A DNA stretch of 64,000 nt, from NCBI RefSeq assembly GCF_017573505.1, contig NZ_JAGEOJ010000017.1:186001-250000 (forward strand), read 5' to 3'. A program made the position numbers and the translations under genes. This stretch comes from Actinomadura barringtoniae (GTDB lineage Bacteria; Actinomycetota; Actinomycetes; Streptosporangiales; Streptosporangiaceae). Shown here piece after piece: positions 6,118 through 14,251 of the stretch; the stretch's first letter is position 1, and every line of letters starts with the position of its first letter. The notes under the pieces were generated by a model. That model was not told the DNA's origin, did no database searches, and saw only the letters and a list, made by a program, of their open reading frames with translations.

Positions 6118-8594
6118 TGCGCGCCCCGCTTTCCTGGCTGCGTGAGTACGTCGAGCTGCCGGCGGGCGTCACCGGCCGCGAGCTCGCCGCCAAGCTGATC
6201 GACGCGGGCCTGGAGGTCGAGACCGTCGACCAGGCCGGCGCCGACATCAGGGGCCCGCTGGTGGTCGGCGAGGTCCTGGCGATCGAGGAGCTGACCGGCT
6301 TCAAGAAGCCGATCCGCTACTGCCAGGTCGACGTCGGCCAGGCCAACGGCACCGGCGAGCCGCAGAACATCGTCTGCGGCGCGACCAACTTCAAGGTCGG
6401 CGACCGCATCGTGGCGATCCTGCCCGGCGGCGCTCTGCCGGGCGGTTTCGAGATCGGTGCGCGCAAGACGTACGGGCACCTGTCCGAGGGCATGATCTGC
6501 TCGGTCACCGAGCTCGGCATCGGCGACGACCACAGCGGCATCCTGGTGCTGCCGGGCGAGCCGGAGATCGGCGCGGACGCGATCGAGCTGCTCGGCATCC
6601 GCGACGACGTGCTCGACATCGCCGTCACGCCCGACCGCGGCTACGCGCTGTCGATCCGCGGCATCGCCCGCGAGGCCGCCACCGCCTACGGCCTGCCGTT
6701 CACCGACCCGGCCGCCGTCGAGCTGCCCGCGGGCACCGCCGAGGTGTACCCGGCGAGCATCGCCGACCCGACCGCGTGCGACCGGTTCGTGCTGCGCGAG
6801 GTGCGCGGCTTCGACCCCGAGGCGCAGACCCCACTGTGGATGCAGACCCGGCTCCATCGCGCGGGCATGCGCCCGGTGTCGCTGGCCGTGGACGTCACCA
6901 ACTACCTGATGCTGGAGCTCGGCCAGCCGCTGCACGCGTTCGACCGCGGCAAGCTGACCGGCCCCATCGTCGTACGGCGCGCGCGGGCGGGCGAGAGCCT
7001 GGAGACCCTCGACCACGTCAAGCGCAAGCTCGACGCCGAGGACATCCTGATCACCGACGAGTCGGGCCCGATCTCGATGGCGGGCACGATGGGCGGCCTC
7101 AACACCGAGATCGACGAGAAGTCGTCCGACATGGTGATCGAGGCCGCGCACTTCGACGACATCGGCACCGCGCGCATGGTGCGCCGTCACAAGCTGCACA
7201 GCGAGGCGTCCTACCGCTTCGAGCGCGGCGTCGACCGCGAGCTCCCGCTGTACGCGTCCTACCGCGCCGCGCGGCTGCTCGCCGAGCTCGGCGGCGCCGA
7301 GATCGTCGCGGGCGTCACGCACGCCGAGGCGCCGGTCGAGCGCGCCACCGTCACGATCGCCGCCGACCACCCCGACAAGGTCGCGGGCGTCACGTACGGC
7401 CGCGACACGGTCGTACGGCGGCTGGAGCAGGTCGGCTGCACGGTCGCCGGCGACGACCCGCTGGTGGTCACGCCGCCGACCTGGCGTCCCGACCTCACCG
7501 ACCCGAACGACCTCGCCGAGGAGGTCATCCGGCTCGAGGGCTACGAGAACATCCCGGCCCGCGCGCCGCGCCCGACCGGTGGCGCCGGCCTCACCACCCA
7601 GCAGCGGCTGCGCCGCCGCATCGGCCGCGCCCTGGCCGGCGCGGGCTACGTGGAGACGCTCAGCTACCCGTTCACCGGCGAGAAGGACTGGGACGACCTG
7701 CAGCTCCCGGCGGACGACGCCCGCCGCAAGGCCCTGCGCCTGGCCAACCCGCTGTCGGAGGACGAGCCGCTGCTGCGCACGACGCTGCTGCCCGGCCTGC
7801 TGCGGGCGCTGACCCGCAATGTCGGCCGCGGCTTCAACGACGTGGCGCTGTTCGAGCTCGGCCTGGTCTACCGGCCGCGCCCGGACGCGCCCAAGGCCGC
7901 GCCCCGCCTCGCGGTCGACCGCGGCCCGACGCCCGAGGAGATCGCCTCGGTCGACGCCGCGCTGCCCGACCAGCCCGAGCGGGTCGCCGCCGTGCTGTCG
8001 GGGGAACGCGAACGTTCCGGCTGGTGGGGCGAGGGCCGCCCGGCGCTGTGGGCCGACGCCATCGAGGCGGCGCGCAGCGTCGCCGCCGAGGTCGGCGTGG
8101 AGCTCACCATCCTGGCGGACCAGCACGCGCCCTGGCACCCGGGCCGCTGCGCCGCGCTGTACGTGGGGGAGACCCTCGTCGGCCACGCGGGCGAGCTGCA
8201 CCCGCGCGTCATCAAGGCGTACGGCCTCCCGCCGCGCACCTGCGCGATGGAGCTGGAGCTGCGCCGCCTCGGCGAGCCCCGCACGGTCCGCGCCCGCCAC
8301 CTGTCCACCTACCCGGTGGCCACACAGGACGTCGCGCTGATCGTCGAGGGCTCGGTGCCCTCCGCCGACGTGGAGACCGCCCTCCGCGACGGCGCCGGCG
8401 ACCTGCTGGAGTCGATCCGCCTGTTCGACATCTACACCGGCGACCAGGTGGGCGAGGGCCGCAAGTCCCTGGCCTACACGCTGCGGTTCCGCGCCCCGGA
8501 CCGCACGCTCACCGCCGAGGAGACCACGCAGGCCCGCGACGCCGCCGTGGCCACCGCCGCCGAACGCACCGGAGCCGCCCTCCGAGGCGCCTGA
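6117..8594 (+). CDS. pheT: Phenylalanyl-tRNA synthetase beta subunit
   Basis: 825 residues, usual size. The order of domains is normal: MRAPLSWLREYVELP start, EMAP-type tRNA-binding domain (about 40-150, with ICSVTELGIG), B3/B4 editing domain (LMLELGQPLHAFDRGKL and the AGTMGGLNTE region), B5 DNA-binding-like domain, a catalytic-like fold with no active site, and the C-terminal anticodon-binding ferredoxin-like domain with RHLSTYPVATQDVAL. The editing domain hydrolyses mischarged Tyr-tRNA-Phe. The gene is coupled to pheS and ends in a strong hairpin 15 nt after the stop. Confidence 0.97.
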   Translation: MRAPLSWLREYVELPAGVTGRELAAKLIDAGLEVETVDQAGADIRGPLVVGEVLAIEELTGFKKPIRYCQVDVGQANGTGEPQNIVCGATNFKVGDRIVAILPGGALPGGFEIGARKTYGHLSEGMICSVTELGIGDDHSGILVLPGEPEIGADAIELLGIRDDVLDIAVTPDRGYALSIRGIAREAATAYGLPFTDPAAVELPAGTAEVYPASIADPTACDRFVLREVRGFDPEAQTPLWMQTRLHRAGMRPVSLAVDVTNYLMLELGQPLHAFDRGKLTGPIVVRRARAGESLETLDHVKRKLDAEDILITDESGPISMAGTMGGLNTEIDEKSSDMVIEAAHFDDIGTARMVRRHKLHSEASYRFERGVDRELPLYASYRAARLLAELGGAEIVAGVTHAEAPVERATVTIAADHPDKVAGVTYGRDTVVRRLEQVGCTVAGDDPLVVTPPTWRPDLTDPNDLAEEVIRLEGYENIPARAPRPTGGAGLTTQQRLRRRIGRALAGAGYVETLSYPFTGEKDWDDLQLPADDARRKALRLANPLSEDEPLLRTTLLPGLLRALTRNVGRGFNDVALFELGLVYRPRPDAPKAAPRLAVDRGPTPEEIASVDAALPDQPERVAAVLSGERERSGWWGEGRPALWADAIEAARSVAAEVGVELTILADQHAPWHPGRCAALYVGETLVGHAGELHPRVIKAYGLPPRTCAMELELRRLGEPRTVRARHLSTYPVATQDVALIVEGSVPSADVETALRDGAGDLLESIRLFDIYTGDQVGEGRKSLAYTLRFRAPDRTLTAEETTQARDAAVATAAERTGAALRGA

Positions 8595-8608
8595 CCGTCA
8601 CGTTCGAC

Positions 8609-8640
8609 GCGGCCCCGCACCCACCCGGGTGCGGGGCCGC
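8609..8640 (+). terminator. Terminator of pheST
   Basis: Perfect 14-bp GC-rich stem (8609-8622 with 8627-8640) and ACCC tetraloop, 14 nt after the pheT stop. No T-tract, as is common in these genomes. Confidence 0.8.
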
Positions 8641-8674
8641 TGCGTATTCCCCGGCCCCATGTGCCAAACGCCAC

Positions 8675-8703
8675 TTGTGTCGCGTTAAGGCGTCGGGTAG
8701 CCT
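8675..8703 (+). promoter_or_regulatory. Probable promoter of the ABC-F gene
   Basis: TTGTGT (8675-8680) and TAGCCT (8698-8703) are separated by 17 nt. This predicts a start near 8710 and a leader of nearly 190 nt before the ABC-F ATG. Confidence 0.45.
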
Positions 8704-8709
8704 ACGAGA

Positions 8710-8896
8710 GTCTTATCGCCACCCGTCTGGGGAGTCCTTTGAAGAACTGAGATCGCAGGCACCGCGCAGTGGCCCTTTCTGGCCCGTGGCCTTCTTACGG
8801 CCCGCGCATGCGATCTCAGCGGACCCCAGCTCAGGTGAGCTCCGCGGTGTCTCCACGTGTCTCTTGATCATTTCGACGCGTCTCGGAGGACCCTCC
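8710..8896 (+). promoter_or_regulatory. Attenuator-type leader of the ABC-F gene
   Basis: An 11-bp perfect stem pairs 8747-8757 (CTGAGATCGCA) with 8809-8819. It begins on the stop codon of a three-codon uORF. The 51-nt apical part is itself GC-rich and can form inner stems. A second hairpin follows (AGCTC/GAGCT around AGGT, flanked by GCGGA/TCCGC, 8819-8854), then GGAGGA at 8885-8890 for the main start. Antibiotic-responsive attenuation with very short uORFs is established for other ABC-F resistance genes. Its operation here is inference. Confidence 0.5.
8739..8750 (+). CDS. Three-codon upstream ORF (TTG AAG AAC TGA)
   Basis: TTG at 8739 with GGGGAG at 8729-8734 gives the peptide Met-Lys-Asn and a TGA at 8748-8750. 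The stop codon lies inside the first arm of the 11-bp hairpin, so a ribosome stalled on the uORF would block that stem. It is too short to show coding bias, so support is positional only. Confidence 0.35.
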   Translation: MKN

Positions 8897-10483
8897 ATGT
8901 CATTTGCCATCGTTTGCCAAGACCTCTCGTTCGCCTGGGAGGACGGCACCACCGTGCTCGACGGCCTGGACGCCGCGTTCGGCACGGGCCGCACCGGCCT
9001 GATCGGCGTGAACGGCTCCGGCAAGTCCACCCTGCTCAAGCTCATCGCGGGGGAGCTGCGCCCGGGCGCGGGCACGATCAGCGTGGCGGGGGAGATCGGC
9101 TACCTGCCGCAGAACCTCCCGCTGGGCGCCGCCCGTACTGTCTCCGACCTGCTCGGCATCACCTCGACCCGCGCCGCGCTCCACGCCATCGAACGCGGCG
9201 AGGCCACCGAGGAGAACTTCGCCGCGGTGGGCGACGACTGGGACGTGGAGGAACGCGCCCGCGCCGAACTCGACCGGCTGGGCCTAGACCACCTGGACCT
9301 GGACCGCACGGTGGGCACCCTGTCCGGCGGCGAGACGGTCATGGTCGCCCTTGCCGCCCTCCTCCTCGCCCGCCCCGAAGTCCTCCTCCTCGACGAGCCG
9401 ACCAACAACCTCGACCTGGACGCCCGCCGCCGTCTCTACGACGCCGTGCGCTCCTGGACGGGCGTCCTGGTCATCGTCAGCCACGACCGCGAGCTGCTCG
9501 ACCTGGTCGACGAGATCGCCGACCTGCGCGAAGGAGCTGTCAGGTCGTTCGGAGGAAACCTGTCGGCCTACGAGGAACTCCTCGCCGTGGAGCGCGAGGC
9601 CGCCGAACGCATGGTCCGCGTCGCCGAGAGCGACCTGCGCAAGCAGAAGCGCGAACTCGAAGAAGCGCAGATCAAGCTGGCCCGTCGCGTCCGCTACGGC
9701 AACAAGATGATGGAGAACAAGCGTGAGCCCAAAATCATCATGCAAGAACGCAAGCGCCAGGCCCAGGTCTCGGCCGGCAAGCACCGCCTCATGCACGAAG
9801 AGAGGCTCTCCGGCGCCCGAGACCGCCTGACCGACGCCGAAGCCGCCGTACGCGAGGACGCGGAGATCCGCGTGGAGCTGCCCGCCACCGAAGTACCCGC
9901 GGGCCGTACCGTCCTCACCGTCACCGGCCGGGAAGAACTCATCATCCGAGGCCCGGAACGAATCGCCCTGGTGGGCCCCAACGGTTCAGGAAAAACAACC
10001 TTCCTGAAGGCCCTCATCGGCGAATCAACCCCCGACGACCTCACCACCAAAATCGGCGTGGAAGGCGTCCGCTACCTCCCACAGCGCCTGGACGTCCTGG
10101 ACGACTCCCTGACCGTCGTCGACAACGTCCGAGCGTTCGCCCCGTCCGCCTCGCTCAACGCGATCCGCGCCGGCCTGGCCCGCTTCCTGTTCCGCGGCGC
10201 CCGGGCAGACCAGCCCGCAGGCACCCTCTCAGGAGGCGAACGCTTCCGCGCCGTACTCGCATCGCTCCTGCTGGCCGAGCCCGCCCCTCAGCTCCTGCTG
10301 ATGGACGAGCCGACCAACAACCTCGACATGGCCAGCGCCCGCCAACTCGCCCAGGCACTGGAGGCCTACCAGGGCGCCCTCATCGTCGTCAGCCACGACC
10401 TCCCGTTCCTGCGCACCATCGGCATCACCCGCTGGCTGAACATGGACCGCGAGGAGGGCCTAACCGAAGTCGACCCGATGTAA
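8897..10483 (+). CDS. ABC-F family ribosome-associated ATPase (possible antibiotic resistance)
   Basis: 528 residues from ATG 8897 with GGAGGA 6 nt upstream. Two ABC domains and no membrane part: domain 1 has GVNGSGKST, LSGGE and LLLDEPTNNLD followed by VSHDRELL; a charged linker (about 235-320, rich in RKQKRELEEAQ-type helix) forms the P-site-tRNA interaction motif region; domain 2 has GPNGSGKTT, LSGGE, LLMDEPTNNLD and VSHDLPFL. Such proteins bind the ribosomal E site and either rescue stalled ribosomes or dislodge antibiotics. The uORF-hairpin leader argues for drug-induced expression. It stands alone after pheT, and its specificity cannot be deduced. Confidence 0.9.
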   Translation: MSFAIVCQDLSFAWEDGTTVLDGLDAAFGTGRTGLIGVNGSGKSTLLKLIAGELRPGAGTISVAGEIGYLPQNLPLGAARTVSDLLGITSTRAALHAIERGEATEENFAAVGDDWDVEERARAELDRLGLDHLDLDRTVGTLSGGETVMVALAALLLARPEVLLLDEPTNNLDLDARRRLYDAVRSWTGVLVIVSHDRELLDLVDEIADLREGAVRSFGGNLSAYEELLAVEREAAERMVRVAESDLRKQKRELEEAQIKLARRVRYGNKMMENKREPKIIMQERKRQAQVSAGKHRLMHEERLSGARDRLTDAEAAVREDAEIRVELPATEVPAGRTVLTVTGREELIIRGPERIALVGPNGSGKTTFLKALIGESTPDDLTTKIGVEGVRYLPQRLDVLDDSLTVVDNVRAFAPSASLNAIRAGLARFLFRGARADQPAGTLSGGERFRAVLASLLLAEPAPQLLLMDEPTNNLDMASARQLAQALEAYQGALIVVSHDLPFLRTIGITRWLNMDREEGLTEVDPM

Positions 10484-10488
10484 GGAGC

Positions 10489-11700
10489 TCACTTCAGCGT
10501 GCCGAACCACCGAAGCGCCCCCGGCAGGCCCACGTACATCGTCGTGAAATGCCGAGCCTTAGGCCCGAAGTCCACAACCTGAGGCCGCACCCCATGCGCA
10601 CGCAAGGCACGAACGCAACTCCTCGTGTCCGAGTAGGCCACCTGCTCATCCCCGCTCGCCCCGTACAACCGCACCGGCACCTGCGGCTTCCAGTCGCAGG
10701 TGCCGTCCGCGTCCCTCATGGCCCGCGCCAGCTTCCCCGACGGATGCAGCAGCCACTGCCGATACCGAGGCGTCAGCAGATCAGAGACCCGCGTCGGTAG
10801 CTTCGGACTGATCTGCTCGAAGTCCCCCCGCCCATCGAACAGCTTCTCCATCCGCCCCGCATAAGGCTGCTTGAAAGCCGCACTAGGCGACCCGTACAGC
10901 CCATACAGCCGATCCCACGTCGTAATCGCATACGACAGGTAGAAGACCGAAGTCCTCTGATCGAGCCCGCTCTTCGGATTCAGCGCGGCCGGAATCTCCG
11001 CGCGCCGCAGATCGTACGGCCCGCTGATAGGCGCAAGCGCCCCCAGCCGCAGATACCGATCCTTCCCGCCCTGCAGCACGCGCCCAAGCGCCATGGCAGC
11101 CTGCCCACCCTGCGAGAACCCGGTAACGAACACCCTGGGCTCCAGCGTCCGCCCATGCGAGCCCGCCACCGTCCTCGCCGCCCGCAGCAGATCCAGCGAG
11201 GCACTGGCCTCCGATCCCGCATGCCCGTACGGATGGAACCCAGGCCCGAGCCCCAGCCCCAGATAGTCCGGAGCGACCCCCGCATACCCCGCCCCCGCGA
11301 ACAGAATCGCCGCCACCCGGCTCTGCCCGTCCGCCGCCACCGACCCCGCGATCGACCGAGCCGCATGAGTCCCATGCGTAAAACTCACCGCCCGCAGCCG
11401 CTTCCCCCCACCCGCAGGCAACGAGACGACCCCACTGGCCGTAGTAGGCCGCCCCGTGACCGACACCGTCCGATACACCACCCGATACGTGTCGACCCCA
11501 TACCGAGCCGAAGGCGAGTCGAACGTAGAACTCTCCTCGTGCAGATACTTCCGCACCTGCTCAGGCGACATATGCGCCACCCGTACAGCAGAAACCACCG
11601 CCCCCCTCACAGGCGGCTTAACCCCGGCGTGAGCCGGAACACCGGACGCGACCACAAGCCCCGTCCCCAGCAGCGCCACTCCAGCGCGCACGATTGTCAT
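10489..11700 (-). CDS. Secreted alpha/beta-hydrolase, secretory-lipase-like
   Basis: 403 residues from ATG at 11700. A signal peptide (MTIVRAGVALLGTGLVVASG, cleavage after AHA near residue 25) directs export. The hydrolase fold shows TASGVVSLPAGG, an oxyanion region SFTHGTHAARS, and the nucleophile elbow GFSQGGQAA. The late VDFGPKARHFTTM supplies a likely catalytic His and PVRLYGASGDEQV the acid region. Length and motifs fit the LIP-type secretory lipase/esterase family of actinomycetes. The gene converges with the ABC-F gene 5 nt away. The ribosome site before the ATG is weak. Confidence 0.8.
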   Translation of the reverse strand: MTIVRAGVALLGTGLVVASGVPAHAGVKPPVRGAVVSAVRVAHMSPEQVRKYLHEESSTFDSPSARYGVDTYRVVYRTVSVTGRPTTASGVVSLPAGGGKRLRAVSFTHGTHAARSIAGSVAADGQSRVAAILFAGAGYAGVAPDYLGLGLGPGFHPYGHAGSEASASLDLLRAARTVAGSHGRTLEPRVFVTGFSQGGQAAMALGRVLQGGKDRYLRLGALAPISGPYDLRRAEIPAALNPKSGLDQRTSVFYLSYAITTWDRLYGLYGSPSAAFKQPYAGRMEKLFDGRGDFEQISPKLPTRVSDLLTPRYRQWLLHPSGKLARAMRDADGTCDWKPQVPVRLYGASGDEQVAYSDTRSCVRALRAHGVRPQVVDFGPKARHFTTMYVGLPGALRWFGTLK

Positions 11701-11796
11701 GCCCGAAACGCTAAAAGCCCCCCACCCACCACTCCATGGACTCAAACCCCATCCAGCGGTGTACCTAACAACACCCCGCCCGTTACCGTCTGGTCC

Positions 11797-12624
11797 GTGG
11801 CGCTCCTGGACGCATATACAAATGACGACTATCGGCCGGAATTCAGCACCCTGGTCATCCGAGGCGGCCCATGGACCGCGCCTCTTCCCGCCGAGCTCGC
11901 CTACCTGAACTTGGATCTCCTGCACGAGCACGCTTTCGCCGCCTGCCCGCCAGACATCGCGCTCGCAGGTAACGGCTGGCTGCACGGCATCACGGGCGAG
12001 CCCAGCCAGGTCACCTTGCAGGCGCACGACAAACCCGTACCGCCAGCCCAAGACCAGGACAGCTGGCAGAACGTGATGGAGTCGCCCTTCCTGACCGCAG
12101 GTCTAGGCGTAAGGCTCACCCAGGTCACCACCGACGGACCACAGGGCCGAGTGAGACTGGGACGGCCCGGCCTCTACCGCGTACGCATTTGCCGCTCAGA
12201 CGCCGCCGGAAGGACCTGGCTGCTGCGGTTCTGGCCGGTGTCCGGCGCCCCCGAACCGCCCCGCTGCCTCACCCGGACCACAGCTGACGATTTGGCCATG
12301 GGCTTAGTCGCCACGGCACTCTGGTCGCCCGGCGCCACCGCCAAAACGGACCTGGCCGAGCGCCTCCTGGCCTCGGAGCAGGACATCGACGCCGCTCTTC
12401 AGAACGCCCAACACAACAACCTGCTCCACGTCACCGGCGACGCCTCGACTCCCGTCCTGGCGGCCGTGGACCGCCGTTCACCCGAAGAACGCGACCCCGC
12501 CCGTCGTCGCAGCGGCGACATCCGCGCCTGGGCGAAAGCACGCGGCATCAAGGTCAACGAGCCCGGCCACATCCCACTCGAGATAGCCGCCCAATTCCAA
12601 CAGAACACAGATCTCAACGAATGA
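11797..12624 (+). CDS. Hypothetical protein, 275 residues
   Basis: I do not recognise a family. The frame is open further upstream, and GTG 11797 is chosen because convincing protein sequence (MALLDAYTNDDYRPEFSTLVIRG) starts there and the divergent lipase begins at 11700. The middle holds SRSD-like beta-rich stretches (GLYRVRICRSDAAGRTWLLRFWPVSG), and the last 100 residues are helical with LAERLLASEQDIDAALQNAQ, then an Arg-rich DRRSPEERDPARRRSGDIRAW-type segment. No signal peptide or membrane helix. No clear ribosome site, so it may be leaderless. It ends 21 nt before the convergent ATPase gene. Confidence 0.6.
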   Translation: MALLDAYTNDDYRPEFSTLVIRGGPWTAPLPAELAYLNLDLLHEHAFAACPPDIALAGNGWLHGITGEPSQVTLQAHDKPVPPAQDQDSWQNVMESPFLTAGLGVRLTQVTTDGPQGRVRLGRPGLYRVRICRSDAAGRTWLLRFWPVSGAPEPPRCLTRTTADDLAMGLVATALWSPGATAKTDLAERLLASEQDIDAALQNAQHNNLLHVTGDASTPVLAAVDRRSPEERDPARRRSGDIRAWAKARGIKVNEPGHIPLEIAAQFQQNTDLNE

Positions 12625-12645
12625 CGCACCGCAGGTATGGCGGGC

Positions 12646-14157
12646 TCAGGCTCGGATGAGGGTGATCTCGCGGGCGGAGGGGGTTTGGGCGGTGATGGTG
12701 GCGGTGCGTTCGTGGATCGGTGCGGCGTCGGGGCGTCGATCGAAGATGACGAGGGTGCCGGTCTTGAGGCCCAGACGGTCCAGGTAGGCGTCTAGCTGTG
12801 CCAGACCCTCATCGAGGGGATCGCTGCCGCCTTGGCGCCAGACCTTCAGCTCGATCGCGGTCCATTGGACGGCCCGCTTGCCGTCGGCGTCGGTGAAGGG
12901 TTTGCGGACGGTGATGTCGACACGGCGGCGGCCGATGGCGTACTTGCGGTCGATGTGACCGCCGCCGTTGACGACGCGTTGCAGGAACGCCATGAAGACG
13001 AGCTGGCAGGCCGCCTCGTGGTAGGTCTCCCGTGCGTCCAGGATCTCGCCGTTGGCCACCCAGAACTGCGTGAACTCTTCCAGGAGTCTGGGCACGTCCA
13101 GTCGGCCGTCGGGCAGGACGAAGGCAGACGGGTCGATCTCTACGCGATCTTCGACGTATCGGCTCAAGGCTCGGATGATCGCTTGACGGTAGATCGGGTT
13201 GGCGATTCGCAATGGCCCGGTGCGGGTGACCAGACCGAGGTCGCGAACAAAGGGGAGGCCGTAGGGGTTACTGGGCGCTTCAGTGCCCGCGACCATCGGC
13301 TCGAGTACGTTCCGCACGTCCTTCTCATGAAGGTCGGTGAGGAGTGCGTCCAGGTGGGTGACGCGTTCAACGATGAGGCGTTCGACGGCCTCTTCCATGT
13401 GCCGGTCGGTGATCAGTTCGGATGTCACCTTTCGAGTGACCTCGTGGGCGAGGGCGTTGACCAGCCAGGGCTGGCCCTGGCTGGCTTCATATGCCCACTG
13501 CACGGCCTGATCGGTGAAGCTGTGGCCGGTGTGCTGTGCGTACAACTGCGCGACCTGGGCGAAGGTGAAGTCGTCAAGCCGCAATGACTCGGCCTTGATG
13601 TTGACGTGATCGCGCACGTCCCGTTGGCCGCACAACGCGACAGAGCGGGGGAACGGTCGCGAGGTCCGCGAGGCGTACCCGTCGCGCAACTGTCGCAGCA
13701 CGGTGATCAGGCTTTGGCCGCACAGCGTGTCGATCTCGTCGAAGAACAGCACGAGTGGACGAGGGCATCGCTCGGCCCAGGTCTGCAGAGCTCTTATGAG
13801 CATGCGGTCGGGTGTCGCTGCAGGCCATGAACTGGGCGGCATGAAGTGCGGCGGCAACTTGGTACCCATCGCCGCGTTGCGCATCACACCCAGTACGGCA
13901 GCCTGCGCACGGGCAGTGTCTTCGCCTGCTGTCGCGCCGGTTTCGCAGGAGAACCTGATCGCCAAGTAGTCGCCGGAGGCAGTCAGGTCGCGGGCGAGCC
14001 CTTCGAGCGTGGTGGTCCTGCCTGTCTGGCGTGGGCCCTGTAGGACGAAGCTCAGCCTGTCGTTCACCAGCTCACGCGCTCTGGGCAGCCTCGGCTCCGA
14101 TGCCAGCATGTAATGCCTGCTGGGGTCGCATGGTCCCGCAGTGTTGAAGAACTTCAC
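12646..14157 (-). CDS. AAA-like ATPase fused to a PD-(D/E)XK-type nuclease domain
   Basis: 503 residues from GTG at 14157, giving MKFFNTAGPCDPSRHYM, the conserved opening of this family. The ATPase part has GPRQTGRTTT as P-loop (Arg where Lys is usual) near residue 43, then RPLVLFFDEIDTL as Walker B, followed by a winged-helix-like region. The C-terminal 120 residues contain RRRVDITVRKPF and WTAIELKVWRQG, matching the D...(D/E)xK pattern of restriction-type nucleases. Related proteins are scattered in actinobacteria and bacteroidetes, with role unproven. No partner gene is evident apart from the convergent unknown. There are no membrane segments. Confidence 0.75.
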   Translation of the reverse strand: MKFFNTAGPCDPSRHYMLASEPRLPRARELVNDRLSFVLQGPRQTGRTTTLEGLARDLTASGDYLAIRFSCETGATAGEDTARAQAAVLGVMRNAAMGTKLPPHFMPPSSWPAATPDRMLIRALQTWAERCPRPLVLFFDEIDTLCGQSLITVLRQLRDGYASRTSRPFPRSVALCGQRDVRDHVNIKAESLRLDDFTFAQVAQLYAQHTGHSFTDQAVQWAYEASQGQPWLVNALAHEVTRKVTSELITDRHMEEAVERLIVERVTHLDALLTDLHEKDVRNVLEPMVAGTEAPSNPYGLPFVRDLGLVTRTGPLRIANPIYRQAIIRALSRYVEDRVEIDPSAFVLPDGRLDVPRLLEEFTQFWVANGEILDARETYHEAACQLVFMAFLQRVVNGGGHIDRKYAIGRRRVDITVRKPFTDADGKRAVQWTAIELKVWRQGGSDPLDEGLAQLDAYLDRLGLKTGTLVIFDRRPDAAPIHERTATITAQTPSAREITLIRA

Positions 14158-14251
14158 CCTACGTACGCTATCGACTACATATGTGATGCGGGTGGGGGGT
14201 TCGGCTTGTCCCCGGTGGACGGGCTGGTCGCCCACCGGGGAGATCAGTCGG

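Noticed and set aside
5991..8300. 769-codon minus-strand ORF antisense to pheT
   Set aside because: Repetitive Arg/Ala/Gly-rich translation without motifs, a shadow of pheT.
8659..8688. Nine-codon uORF (MCQTPLVSR) before the ABC-F gene
   Set aside because: It has no ribosome site and lies mostly upstream of the predicted transcript start near 8710.
6776..8896. Long N-terminal extension of the ABC-F protein through pheT
   Set aside because: The open frame is Arg/Pro-rich shadow sequence of pheT. ABC-F homology starts at ATG 8897 with a proper ribosome site.
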